A DNA stretch of 64,000 bases from Flavobacterium sp. SUN046 (GCF_028867965.1 NZ_JAPQNT010000009.1:56683-120682); one strand, 5' to 3'. Shown: positions 8,496 through 17,304, counted from the first letter of the stretch. The notes: generated by a model not told the origin, from the letters alone. Translations and numbers: made by a program.

Positions 8496-9992
8496 ATGAA
8501 ATGTATAAAACACCTATTTTTCACGCTATTAATTTTAACAATGTTTGATCTATCAGCACAAAAAAAAGCATTAGATGTTGAAGTATACGAAACTTCGGCT
8601 TCTGGCAATGCTTTGACTAAAATAAATAAATTTTCGACAGATAAAAACACAGTTAAAATTGCTATTAATCCGAATGAAAAATTTCAAACGATTACTGGTT
8701 TCGGTGGCGCTTTTACAGAATCTTCGGCTTATTTACTCAATCGATTGAGTGAAGGAAATCAAAAAAAAATAATGGAAGCGTATTTCAGTAAAAATGGTGC
8801 TAATTATTCTTTGACAAGAACACACATCAATTCGTGTGATTTTTCATTGAAACATTATGCTTACGCTATGGTTGATGGCGATACCAATTTAGATAATTTT
8901 TCTATAGAAGGAGACAAGAAAAATAATTTGATTCCGATGATTTTACAAGCCAAATCCATTTCAAAAGACGGATTCAATATTATTGCTTCGCCTTGGACTG
9001 CTCCACCATGGATGAAAGACAATAAATCTTGGGTTGGCGGAAAATTATTACCAGAATACAATGATACTTGGGCTTTATATTTTTCAAAATATATTGATGC
9101 TTACAAAAAAGAAGGAATTACAATTTGGGGTGTAACAGTAGAAAACGAACCTCACGGAAACGGAAATAATTGGGAAAGTATGTTGTTTTCTCCAAAAGAA
9201 ATGACCGATTTTGTTCAAAATCATTTAGGACCAAAATTAGAAAAGGACGGAAAAGGAAACGTAAAAATTTTTGGTTACGACCAAAATAGAGCAGGACTTA
9301 AAGATTGGGTTGATGAAATGTATAGAGATGAAAAATCTTCTAAATATTTTGCTGGAACTGCCATTCATTGGTATGAAAGCACTTATGATTATTTCCCAGA
9401 AGCGTTGCAATATGCTCACAATAAAGCTCCAAATAAATATTTAATCGAAACAGAAGGTTGCGTAGATTCAGAAATTCCAAAATGGAAAGATGATGCGTGG
9501 TATTGGAAAAAAGAAGCTACCGATTGGGGTTGGGATTGGGCAAGTGAACAAGACAAACATTTGCATCCAAAATATGCTCCAGTTAATCGTTATGCAACCG
9601 ATATTATTGGTTGCTTAAACAATTGGGTTGACGGTTGGATTGATTGGAACATGGTTTTAGACAAGCAAGGCGGACCAAATTGGTTTAAAAATTGGTGTGT
9701 TGCGCCAATAATTGTTGATCCCGAAACAGATGAGGTTTACTTTACACCTTTATATTATACAATGGTACATTTTAGTAAATTTTTGCGTCCAGGCGCTGTA
9801 AAAATTGGATGTACCATTGATAACAAAGAATTAATGGCAACTGCAGTTAAAAATCCTGATGGAAGTATTGCAATAGTAGTCTTTAATCCAACAGAAAAAA
9901 AAGAAACATTAGAGATCAATTATAATAATCTACAAAAAATTATTTCTATTGATGCAAAAGCATTACAAACTATAATAATCAAATTAAACTAA
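8496..9992 (+). CDS. Exported GH30 beta-glucosidase / beta-1,6-glucanase
   Basis: Family GH30 retaining beta-glucosidase-type enzyme, 498 residues. A signal peptide ends near LSAQ (about residue 22). Typical GH30 landmarks are seen: FGGAFTESSA near the start of the barrel, SPWTAPPWMK, the acid/base glutamate in VENEPHG (E218) and the nucleophile in IETEGCVD (E320), then a C-terminal beta-domain. In laminarin loci of marine flavobacteria GH30 enzymes remove beta-1,6-linked glucose branches. That is the most likely role here, acting in the periplasm before import. The gene is 4 bp after a GH17 gene and 23 bp before the transporter fusion. A glucosylceramidase name often given to this family would be misleading in this context. 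Confidence 0.9.
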   Translation: MKCIKHLFFTLLILTMFDLSAQKKALDVEVYETSASGNALTKINKFSTDKNTVKIAINPNEKFQTITGFGGAFTESSAYLLNRLSEGNQKKIMEAYFSKNGANYSLTRTHINSCDFSLKHYAYAMVDGDTNLDNFSIEGDKKNNLIPMILQAKSISKDGFNIIASPWTAPPWMKDNKSWVGGKLLPEYNDTWALYFSKYIDAYKKEGITIWGVTVENEPHGNGNNWESMLFSPKEMTDFVQNHLGPKLEKDGKGNVKIFGYDQNRAGLKDWVDEMYRDEKSSKYFAGTAIHWYESTYDYFPEALQYAHNKAPNKYLIETEGCVDSEIPKWKDDAWYWKKEATDWGWDWASEQDKHLHPKYAPVNRYATDIIGCLNNWVDGWIDWNMVLDKQGGPNWFKNWCVAPIIVDPETDEVYFTPLYYTMVHFSKFLRPGAVKIGCTIDNKELMATAVKNPDGSIAIVVFNPTEKKETLEINYNNLQKIISIDAKALQTIIIKLN

Positions 9993-10015
9993 CCATATAA
10001 TTTAAAATAAAACCT

Positions 10016-12364
10016 ATGTCAAATACTACTTCAACTTCAATAGGAAAAGTTCCGATGGGTCAAAAGATTGCCTTTGGATTAGGTATGCTTGCCAACCAAA
10101 TGTTTCCTGCAATGATTGGGATATTTACAGTAGTATTAGTAGAAAAACTGGGATTTAGTGGTCTATTACTCGGGTTAACTTATTTTATACCAAAGTTTTA
10201 TGATGCTTTGTTTGACTTGATAATGGGCTATGTTAGCGATAATACCAAATCCAAATGGGGTAGAAGAAAACAATATATTTTAGCAGGTGCAATTATTTTA
10301 GGAATTTCATTTGCATTAATGTGGCAATTGTATGCTGAAAATGGCGTTACATATAATTTTTGGTACTTTTTATTGATTTCATTGATTTTTTACTCTGGAT
10401 TAACCATTTTTAGTATTCCTTATGTTGCGATGGGTTACGAGATGAGTGATGATTTCCATGAGCGAACAAATATTATGGCGACTTCACAACTTATTGGACA
10501 GTTGGCTTGGGTTGTTGCTCCATGGTTTTGGGTAATAATGGCAGATCAAACCTTGTTTCCATCAAGTGAAGTTGCGGTTAGAACTTTGGCGGTATATGTT
10601 GCCATTGGTTGTGCTATTTTAGCGGCAATTCCTTCATTTTTTATTCCAAGTAAATCTACGCTTAACGAAAATTATAGCCCGATTGATTTAAAAGGGATTT
10701 TGGGAAGTTTTGGCGAAATAAAAGAAGGTTTGAAAGCATCTATTGAAATTAAACCATTCAGAAAAATTTGTATTGCTACTTTTTTAATTTTTAACGCTTT
10801 TCAAACCACAGCAGGATTTTCTTACTTTATAATTAAATATTATTTATTTAAAGGAAATGAAAATGGTTTTGGATTGTGGCCAACTTTATTTGGATGTGTA
10901 GGAGCAATTATTACTACGGTTGCGGTTATTCCTATTGTGGCAAAAATGTCTAAAACAATGGGAAAAAAGAAAGCTTTCTTATTATCTCAAGGGATTTCTG
11001 TTATAGGTTACATCTTACTTTATGTGTTGTTCGTCCCGGGAAAACCATATCTATTTTTGTTTGCATTACCATTTTTCTCATTCGGAATAGGTAGTTTATT
11101 TACTTTAATGATGTCGATGACTTCCGATGTTATTGATATTGATGAACTTAATACTGGCAAAAGAAGAGAAGGAAGTTTGGGAGCCATTTATTGGTGGATG
11201 GTAAAATTTGGAACAGCAGTTGCAGGATTATTAAGTGGTTTAATTCTTTCTTTAGTTGCTTTTCAATCAAATGCTGCTACACAAACCGATGAAAGCATGT
11301 TTTGGTTACGAATTTTCTTTGTTGGAATTCCAATTTTAGGAACATTAACTGCAATTTGGGTAATGAAAGATTATGATATAGATGAAGCCAAAGCCAGAGA
11401 AGTAAGAGTTCTTTTAGATAAACGAAAAGGCAAAGAAAAAGTACAATCATCTGCTTATCTTTCAGGAAAACTAGTTTCATTATTAAAAAATGGTTCTATA
11501 ATTACTACTATTGATAACGAATTGAGTACTAAAAATGAGACTGAATTAAAAACCCTTTATTCTGAAATTCTTAATAATGGACTACACGGTCTTTGCTTTA
11601 GCCCATATGTAGAAAATCAAAAAGCTGGTGATGTGCTAACTTCTGATCAAATTAAGAGAAGATTAGATATCATTACCAAACATACAAATTGGATTCGTTC
11701 CTTTTCATGTACTGAAGGAAATGAGTTAATTCCTGAAATTGCTCACCAAAACGGATTAAAAACTGTTGTTGGTGCATGGATTAGTAATGATAAAACCAGA
11801 AACGAAAAAGAAATTGAAACGCTTATTAATTTAGCAAAATCTGGTTTAGTTGATATTGCGGTCGTTGGAAACGAAGTTTTACATCGAAATGAAATATCTG
11901 AACAAGAACTTATTGCTTACATAAAAAGAGTTAAAGAAGCACTACCAAATACTCAAGTTGGATATGTTGATGCGTATTATCAATTTTTAGACAGGCCAAA
12001 TTTAATTGCTAGTTGCGATTTAATTCTTGTAAACTTCTATCCATTTTGGGAAGGCGCTAACATAGATTATACTAATTCATATTTGCAAAATATGCTAGAA
12101 GTTACTAAAAATATTGCACAAGGAAAGAAAATTATTATTTCAGAAACAGGTTGGCCGAGTAAAGGAGAAACGGTTGAAGAAGCAATTCCATCAGAAATCA
12201 ATGCAATGAAATATTTTATTGCATCTCAAAAATGGGCAAAAAATAACAATATTGAGTTATTCCATTTCTCTTCTTTTGATGAATCTTGGAAAATTACTCA
12301 AGAAGGAACCGTTGGAACAGCTTGGGGAATATGGGATAAAAATGAAAAATTAAAATTTAATTAA
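10016..12364 (+). CDS. MFS (GPH-type) sugar importer fused to a C-terminal GH17 domain
   Basis: A 782-residue two-domain protein. Residues ~10-455 are a 12-helix glycoside-pentoside-hexuronide-type cation symporter, with the signature D....GYVSDNTKSKWGRR after helix 2 and KKKAFLLSQ mid-molecule. Residues ~456-495 are a charged linker (LLDKRKGKEK). Residues ~500-782 are a complete GH17 barrel with VGNEV (E620) and SETGWPS (E710). No signal peptide is present, and an even helix count puts the GH17 domain in the cytoplasm. Inferred role: import of beta-1,3-gluco-oligosaccharides with immediate hydrolysis or transglycosylation at the exit. The frame is continuous with no stop or shift, so this is a genuine fusion in this sequence. 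The next gene is a free copy of the same GH17 domain. Confidence 0.9.
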   Translation: MSNTTSTSIGKVPMGQKIAFGLGMLANQMFPAMIGIFTVVLVEKLGFSGLLLGLTYFIPKFYDALFDLIMGYVSDNTKSKWGRRKQYILAGAIILGISFALMWQLYAENGVTYNFWYFLLISLIFYSGLTIFSIPYVAMGYEMSDDFHERTNIMATSQLIGQLAWVVAPWFWVIMADQTLFPSSEVAVRTLAVYVAIGCAILAAIPSFFIPSKSTLNENYSPIDLKGILGSFGEIKEGLKASIEIKPFRKICIATFLIFNAFQTTAGFSYFIIKYYLFKGNENGFGLWPTLFGCVGAIITTVAVIPIVAKMSKTMGKKKAFLLSQGISVIGYILLYVLFVPGKPYLFLFALPFFSFGIGSLFTLMMSMTSDVIDIDELNTGKRREGSLGAIYWWMVKFGTAVAGLLSGLILSLVAFQSNAATQTDESMFWLRIFFVGIPILGTLTAIWVMKDYDIDEAKAREVRVLLDKRKGKEKVQSSAYLSGKLVSLLKNGSIITTIDNELSTKNETELKTLYSEILNNGLHGLCFSPYVENQKAGDVLTSDQIKRRLDIITKHTNWIRSFSCTEGNELIPEIAHQNGLKTVVGAWISNDKTRNEKEIETLINLAKSGLVDIAVVGNEVLHRNEISEQELIAYIKRVKEALPNTQVGYVDAYYQFLDRPNLIASCDLILVNFYPFWEGANIDYTNSYLQNMLEVTKNIAQGKKIIISETGWPSKGETVEEAIPSEINAMKYFIASQKWAKNNNIELFHFSSFDESWKITQEGTVGTAWGIWDKNEKLKFN

Positions 12365-12367
12365 ACT

Positions 12368-13303
12368 ATGTCATACAGAGAAGGTCATTATTATTCATCA
12401 AATGAAAATTCAAATGGAAATTCAAATGAAAACACATCTGAATATGTAAATCATAACATAGTTTTTTCTAAAATTTCATCTAAAAATTTAACCGCTTTAT
12501 GGAATGAAACTTTAGAAAACGGAATGCACGGAATTTGTTTCAGTTTATATGAAGACGGCCAAAAACCCGGAGATATTATTACTGCCGAACAAGTCAATCG
12601 TCGTATTCAAATATTAAAACCACATAGCAAATGGGTTCGTTCTTTTTCGTGTATTGAAGGAAACGAGCACATACCAAGAATTGCGCATCAAAATGGCATG
12701 AAGACTCTAGTAGGAGCATGGCTCGGAAATGATTTAGAGCTCAATGAAAGAGAAATAACATCTTTAATCGAATTAGCCAAAGAAGGTTGCGTAGATATTG
12801 CAGCCGTTGGAAATGAAGTAATGTATAGAGGCGATTTAACCGAAGAACAATTGTTGGAATATATCAACCGTGTGAAATTAGCTTTTCCAAATATTCCAGT
12901 TGGATATGTAGATGCTTATTACGAATTTTCTCATCGACCAAATATTACAAATGCATGCGATGTTATTTTGACAAATTGTTATCCTTATTGGGAAGGTTGT
13001 CCGATTGAACATTCTTTAAATCATATGATCAGTATGTTTAATTCGGCTAAAGATTCTGGTCAAGGCAAACGAGTTATTATTACCGAAACAGGTTGGCCAA
13101 GTGAAGGCGGTTTTCTTAAAGGTGCAGTTGCGTCAAATGAAAATGCAATGAAATATTTTATAGAAACTTCCTCTTGGTGTAAAAAAAATAATATTGAAAT
13201 TTTTTATTTTTCTTCTTTTGATGAATCATGGAAAGTCGGACCAGAAGGAGAAGTTGGAGCCTACTGGGGTTTGTGGGATAAGAATGAAAAATTAAAATTT
13301 TAA
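12368..13303 (+). CDS. Cytoplasmic GH17 enzyme, paralogue of the transporter-fused domain
   Basis: A 311-residue GH17 protein without signal peptide. It begins with a low-complexity Ser/Asn-rich tail (residues ~8-30) and then runs colinear with the GH17 half of the preceding fusion protein. More than half of positions look identical by eye, including the very end WDKNEKLKF. Catalytic residues are present: VGNEV (E150) and TETGWPS (E240). The gap to the fusion gene is 3 bp. The pair most likely arose by tandem duplication, with one copy fused to or lost from the transporter. Being cytoplasmic, it would act on imported oligosaccharides beside the phosphorylase. Bacterial GH17 proteins can also be transglycosylases, so strict hydrolysis is not assured. 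Confidence 0.88.
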   Translation: MSYREGHYYSSNENSNGNSNENTSEYVNHNIVFSKISSKNLTALWNETLENGMHGICFSLYEDGQKPGDIITAEQVNRRIQILKPHSKWVRSFSCIEGNEHIPRIAHQNGMKTLVGAWLGNDLELNEREITSLIELAKEGCVDIAAVGNEVMYRGDLTEEQLLEYINRVKLAFPNIPVGYVDAYYEFSHRPNITNACDVILTNCYPYWEGCPIEHSLNHMISMFNSAKDSGQGKRVIITETGWPSEGGFLKGAVASNENAMKYFIETSSWCKKNNIEIFYFSSFDESWKVGPEGEVGAYWGLWDKNEKLKF

Positions 13304-13323
13304 AAAATATAAAAATTGGTATC

Positions 13324-15015
13324 ATGAAAAAAAATATCTCTTTTATTTTATTCCTTTTTCTTATTACACAATACAGCTTTTCACAAGTTGATGTTGTTTA
13401 TAACAATTTAGTTTGGTCAGATGAATTCGATGTTAATGGTCCAATTAATACCAATAATTGGTTTCATCAAACGCAATTACCGTCAGGCGGAAGCTGGTTT
13501 AGTGGTGAATTACAACATTATACAAATCGTATAGATAACTCGATTGTAAATGCAGGTATGTTAAATATAATTGCAAAAAGCGAGGTTTTTACAGATCAAG
13601 GAATTACAAAAAATTATACATCGGCTAGATTAAATTCTAAATTTCCGTTCAAATACGGACGAATAGATGTGCGTGCAAAACTGCCAATTGGAGCCGGAAC
13701 TTGGCCAGCTATTTGGATGTTAGGCAAAAATATAAACGAAGATGGAGCCTATTATGACGCAACTTACGGAACCACCAATTGGCCTGCTTGTGGAGAAATA
13801 GACATTATGGAACACGGCATTTTCCCATCGCAACCTGTTGATTATATTCAAGGAACGTTGCACACACCATCATCTTTTGGAAATTCTATGAATAATGGTG
13901 GAACATTAGCTTCCGATTTGCAAAACAATTTCCATGTTTATTCTATGAATTGGTCGCCTTTTCAAATATCATTTCTATTGGATAATGTCGTTTATTATAC
14001 TTACAATCCTGCTGTAAAAAATGCAGCTACTTGGCCATTTGATAATGAGCAATATTTATTATTAAATGTAGCAATGGGCGGAACAGCAGGAACAATTCCG
14101 TCTAATTTTACTCAAGCGTCAATGTTAATAGATTACGTTAGAGTCTATCAAAACACTTTAGTTGACACCCAAAGTCCAACTAATTTTACAGCTAGCGTTG
14201 GAGCCGTGACTAGTTCTAGCGTTGAATTACTATTAAATGCAAATGATAATTCGGGAACTGTAGTTTACACTATATCTTATGGAAGTACAACTATGACATT
14301 TGCAAATCCATCTGGGGTTCAAAAATCGGTTGTTATTCCTAATTTGAATCCAAATACTAATTACAATTTTACCATAACAGCAACTGATATTGCTGGAAAT
14401 TCTTATGTAAATAATCCGATAGTTTTAAATGCAACAACAGTAGGCGCAACAGGTTGTTCAGGAACCGATTCAGTTGCAACTCAAGGGTCATTTACAACTG
14501 GTTATAGCTACACATTTGAAACTATAGGAACCGATGTGAAAATAACATTTCAATTATTAGATACAGATAAAGTTGGAGTAGTAGCTTATTTGTGGAAGCA
14601 AAGTCCTTTTACAGAAACTCCTATGACTAATGTTTCTGGAACTACTTTTACTAAAACTATAACTGGGCAAACAGTTGGTTCAACAATCAACTATGCAGTA
14701 AAATTTGCTTATGCTGGAGGATTATCAGTAACTAAATATGTATCCTATATTGTAGGAAATAATTGTGCATTGAATGTATCAACTCAATCGCAACTCGACA
14801 AATTTTCTTTTAATAATCCTTCTAATGATTTTGTTTTAATTAATTCAGAACTAGATATTGATAAAGTTGAAATATATACATTATTAGGAAATCTAGTATC
14901 GTCTACAACTTACAATACCAAAAAAGTAGATGTTAAAAACCTACCTAAAGGAATCTATTTATTAGAAATGTATTCAGGTGAAATAAAATCGGTGAAGAAA
15001 CTAATTGTTGAATAA
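13324..15015 (+). CDS. Secreted GH16 laminarinase with FnIII and type IX sorting domain
   Basis: A 563-residue secreted enzyme. Signal peptide ends near YSFSQ (about residue 21). The GH16 catalytic domain spans ~25-275 with CGEIDIMEHG (E158 nucleophile, D160, E163 acid/base) and closes with MLIDYVRVYQN. A fibronectin type III-like domain follows (~282-372), then a second beta-domain (~375-480). The last ~75 residues (FNNPSNDFVLI ... PKGIYLLEMYSGE) are a type A type IX secretion sorting domain, so the enzyme is exported through the outer membrane. It is the last gene of the glucan locus. It differs from the short GH16 lipoprotein at 2820-3635 in size, modules and export route, so the two probably attack different forms of the polymer. 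Confidence 0.92.
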   Translation: MKKNISFILFLFLITQYSFSQVDVVYNNLVWSDEFDVNGPINTNNWFHQTQLPSGGSWFSGELQHYTNRIDNSIVNAGMLNIIAKSEVFTDQGITKNYTSARLNSKFPFKYGRIDVRAKLPIGAGTWPAIWMLGKNINEDGAYYDATYGTTNWPACGEIDIMEHGIFPSQPVDYIQGTLHTPSSFGNSMNNGGTLASDLQNNFHVYSMNWSPFQISFLLDNVVYYTYNPAVKNAATWPFDNEQYLLLNVAMGGTAGTIPSNFTQASMLIDYVRVYQNTLVDTQSPTNFTASVGAVTSSSVELLLNANDNSGTVVYTISYGSTTMTFANPSGVQKSVVIPNLNPNTNYNFTITATDIAGNSYVNNPIVLNATTVGATGCSGTDSVATQGSFTTGYSYTFETIGTDVKITFQLLDTDKVGVVAYLWKQSPFTETPMTNVSGTTFTKTITGQTVGSTINYAVKFAYAGGLSVTKYVSYIVGNNCALNVSTQSQLDKFSFNNPSNDFVLINSELDIDKVEIYTLLGNLVSSTTYNTKKVDVKNLPKGIYLLEMYSGEIKSVKKLIVE

Positions 15016-15175
15016 GTTTTTGAAAGATATTATTTGTAAAAAAAATAAACTACTTCAAATAGAATAGATTAATTAAAAAATCCTCTGAATTACTGGTTAT
15101 TTTAGTGTGTTTCTGAAGAATTTATTCTACAATTTCAATTTTATTGTATTGAAAGTGTTAAATTTTCATATTTTA

Positions 15176-15208
15176 TTTGTTTCTTAAGAAAACTTTGTGT
15201 TACATTTG
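15176..15208 (+). promoter_or_regulatory. Bacteroidetes-type promoter of the ECF sigma gene
   Basis: TTTG at 15176-15179 and TACATTTG at 15201-15208 are separated by 21 bp, matching the Bacteroidetes -33/-7 consensus (TTTG-N19..21-TAnnTTTG). It lies in the 290-bp gap between the glucan locus and the sigma factor gene. Transcription would start near 15215, giving a ~90-nt 5' leader. Nothing else was recognised in the gap. Confidence 0.65.
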
Positions 15209-15305
15209 GCTATAATTTAATAAAAACTTAACAGTCGCCTATCGAAAAAAATTACTTTTAGAAAAAACATTACGATTTTTTAACCCAAAACTAAAAGGTA
15301 ATTTT

Positions 15306-15890
15306 ATGGCTGCTATTCAAACCCCTGACGCATTATTGGTAAAGAATTATATAGCCGGCGACGAAAACGCTTTGGCTGTATTAATCAACAGACATCAGTC
15401 TAAAATTTATGGATTTATATATTCCAAAATGGCAGATAGAGATGTAGCTGATGATGTTTTTCAAGATACCTTTATTAAAGTAATTAAGACTTTAAAATCT
15501 AATTCTTACAACGAAGAAGGTAAATTTTTGCCTTGGGTTATGCGTATTTCGCACAACCTAATTGTTGATCATTATCGCAAAAATAAAAAAATGCCAATGC
15601 TTCGTGAAACCGAAGAATTTTCTATATTTTCAATTTTAACCGATTCTTCTTTGAATATTGAAGGACGAATTATAACTGAAGCTATTGAAAAAGATTTGCA
15701 AAAAATTATTCAGGAACTTCCTAATGATCAAAAAGAAGTTTTAATGATGCGCATCTATCAAGACTTAAGTTTTAACGAAATTGCTGAAATGACTGGAGTT
15801 AGTATTAATACGGCTTTAGGAAGAATGCGATATGCACTTATGAACTTGAGAAAATTAATTGAAAAAAATCAAATTATTTTGACCAATTAA
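15306..15890 (+). CDS. ECF-type sigma-70 family RNA polymerase sigma factor
   Basis: A 194-residue sigma factor with region 2 (~25-95, containing FIYSKMADRDVADDVFQDTFIKV and FLPWVMRISHN) and region 4 (~130-185, helix-turn-helix DLSFNEIAEMTGVSINTALGRM). Region 3 is absent, as in extracytoplasmic-function sigma factors. It directs RNA polymerase to its own regulon. No anti-sigma gene with a transmembrane domain lies next to it; the only co-transcribed partner is a 47-residue ORF 50 bp downstream. Family members this close to consensus are well conserved in flavobacteria, which suggests a core rather than locus-specific role. There is no evidence that it regulates the upstream glucan locus, whose genes end 290 bp before it. 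Confidence 0.9.
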   Translation: MAAIQTPDALLVKNYIAGDENALAVLINRHQSKIYGFIYSKMADRDVADDVFQDTFIKVIKTLKSNSYNEEGKFLPWVMRISHNLIVDHYRKNKKMPMLRETEEFSIFSILTDSSLNIEGRIITEAIEKDLQKIIQELPNDQKEVLMMRIYQDLSFNEIAEMTGVSINTALGRMRYALMNLRKLIEKNQIILTN

Positions 15891-15940
15891 ACAATATTTG
15901 TAAAGTTACAACGTTATAGATATATAATTTAAAACATTCT

Positions 15941-16084
15941 ATGGCAAAACTTTACTCTAAAAAAGCATTAGCAAACACTAAAATGTTACCAAAAAAAGAA
16001 ACAATAAGTTTTATTCTAAATTATTCAAAAGCATTGAATATTATTAAGATTGGTACAATGAACTTCGAAATCATTGCTAATTAA
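15941..16084 (+). CDS. Conserved small basic protein (47 aa) downstream of the ECF sigma gene
   Basis: A 47-residue ORF starting ATG at 15941 and stopping TAA at 16082-16084, between the sigma factor and a terminator hairpin. It begins MAKLYSKKALANTKMLPKKE and contains a hydrophobic middle (ISFILNYSKAL) and an acidic-hydrophobic end (NFEIIAN). It is lysine rich at the N-terminus with no signal peptide. It has normal coding character and sits alone with the sigma gene in one transcription unit, so it may be a sigma-factor partner or regulator. I recall similar short ORFs after this sigma factor in other flavobacteria, but no function is known to me. Confidence 0.65.
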   Translation: MAKLYSKKALANTKMLPKKETISFILNYSKALNIIKIGTMNFEIIAN

Positions 16085-16086
16085 GA

Positions 16087-16121
16087 AATATCCCGGTAAA
16101 TTTATCGGGATATTTTTTTTT
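16087..16121. terminator. Bidirectional rho-independent terminator (sigma unit / nth)
   Basis: AATATCCCG (16087-16095) pairs with CGGGATATT (16106-16114) over a 10-nt loop, followed on the + strand by a run of T (16113-16121). On the - strand it overlaps the last codons of nth and an A/T-rich tail, so it may serve both convergent units. Confidence 0.7.
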
Positions 16122-16761
16122 CATATTCGTTCAAAATAGTTTTTCTGCCAATCGTTTTGGTGATAATATCTTTTTCTAAATTCCAACCTCTTGCTGGTGA
16201 GTACTCGCGGCCGTACCAAATTATTTGTAAATGCAAATCATTCCACAATTCTTCAGGAAAAATAGCTTTGGCATCTTTCTCAGTTTGAACCACATTTTTA
16301 CCAGAAGTTAAATTCCAACGATACATCAATCGGTGAATGTGCGTATCAACAGGAAATGCCGGAACGCCAAATGCCTGACTCATGACCACACTCGCCGTTT
16401 TGTGTCCAACTGCTGGAAGTGATTCTAATGCTTCAAAACTTTGCGGAACTTTCCCATCGTATTTATCAATTAAAATGTGTGACAATCCATGAATTCCTTT
16501 AGATTTCATAGGAGATAATCCACACGGACGGATAATTTCTTTGATTTCTTCGACACTCATTTTGATCATTTCATACGGATTGTCTGCTTTTGCAAATAAC
16601 AATGGCGTAATTTGATTCACACGAACATCAGTACATTGCGCAGAAAGCAAAACTGCAATCAATAGGGTATAAGGGTCTTTATGGTCTAAAGGAATCGGAA
16701 TAGTTGGATAAAGTTCTTTTAACGTATTTATAACAAACGTTGCACGCTCTTTTTTGGTCAT
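16102..16761 (-). CDS. nth: Endonuclease III-family DNA glycosylase/AP lyase lacking the Fe-S cluster cysteines
   Basis: A base-excision-repair glycosylase of the HhH-GPD superfamily, 219 residues. The helix-hairpin-helix and catalytic lysine are in LPAVGHKTASVV (K121), and the catalytic aspartate is in VDTHIHR (D139), both as in E. coli Nth. The usual C-terminal Cys-X6-Cys-X2-Cys-X5-Cys loop that binds the 4Fe-4S cluster is missing. The corresponding region reads REYSPARGWNLEKDII, and the only cysteines in the protein are C43 and C80. Length is otherwise normal, so this is replacement rather than truncation. It is convergent with the sigma unit and divergent from bcp. Function in removing oxidised pyrimidines is inferred from the intact active site. 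Confidence 0.9.
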   Translation of the reverse strand: MTKKERATFVINTLKELYPTIPIPLDHKDPYTLLIAVLLSAQCTDVRVNQITPLLFAKADNPYEMIKMSVEEIKEIIRPCGLSPMKSKGIHGLSHILIDKYDGKVPQSFEALESLPAVGHKTASVVMSQAFGVPAFPVDTHIHRLMYRWNLTSGKNVVQTEKDAKAIFPEELWNDLHLQIIWYGREYSPARGWNLEKDIITKTIGRKTILNEYEKKISR

Positions 16762-16848
16762 TTTTAACTAAATTTGAAATGTAAAATAAGTAAATTTAAA
16801 GGACAATTCAAACATCTTATATTTAATATCTAAAATCTAATAGTAAAA

Positions 16849-17304
16849 ATGACAACACTTAAAAAAGGCGATAAGGCTCCGAGTTTTTCAGGAAAAGACC
16901 AAGACGGAACAACACATACATTAGCAGATTATACAGGTAAAAAATTAGTAGTTTTCTTTTATCCAAAGGCAAATACGCCGGGTTGTACTGCCGAAGCGTG
17001 TGATTTGAGAGATAATTTCGAACGTTTTCAAGCCAATAACTATGCTTTGCTTGGTGTAAGCGCCGATAATGCCAAAGCACAAGGAAAATTTAAAGACAAA
17101 TTTGAGTTTCCTTTTCCGCTTTTAGCTGACGAAGACAAATCGGTAATTGAAGCATTTGGCGTTTGGGGTCCGAAAAAATTCATGGGAAAAGAATACGACG
17201 GAATTCACAGAACTACTTTTGTAATAGATGAAAACGGAATCATTGACGACGTAATATCTGAAGTTAAAACTAAAGCGCATGCCGCTCAAATATTGGGAGT
17301 TTAA
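16849..17304 (+). CDS. bcp: Thioredoxin-dependent thiol peroxidase (Bcp/PrxQ family)
   Basis: A 151-residue atypical two-cysteine peroxiredoxin that reduces hydrogen peroxide and organic hydroperoxides using thioredoxin. The motif PKANTPGCTAEACDLRD holds the peroxidatic Cys46 and the resolving Cys51 (C-X4-C), the defining arrangement of the BCP/PrxQ group. The remainder follows the thioredoxin fold, including the FGVWGPKKFMGKEY..IHRTTFVID stretch typical of Bcp. It is transcribed away from nth across an 87-bp gap. No signal peptide is present, so it is cytoplasmic. It is a single gene with no obvious operon partner. Confidence 0.95.
   Translation: MTTLKKGDKAPSFSGKDQDGTTHTLADYTGKKLVVFFYPKANTPGCTAEACDLRDNFERFQANNYALLGVSADNAKAQGKFKDKFEFPFPLLADEDKSVIEAFGVWGPKKFMGKEYDGIHRTTFVIDENGIIDDVISEVKTKAHAAQILGV

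Noticed and set aside
15016-15305. ECF sigma factor as regulator of the glucan locus
   Set aside because: It has its own promoter, lies downstream of the locus, and resembles a generally conserved sigma factor with no FecR-type anti-sigma partner.
16769-16776. TAAATTTG as a -7 box for bcp
   Set aside because: The nearest upstream TTTG is only 12 bp away, far below the 17-23 bp spacing, and the AT-rich sequence makes chance matches likely.
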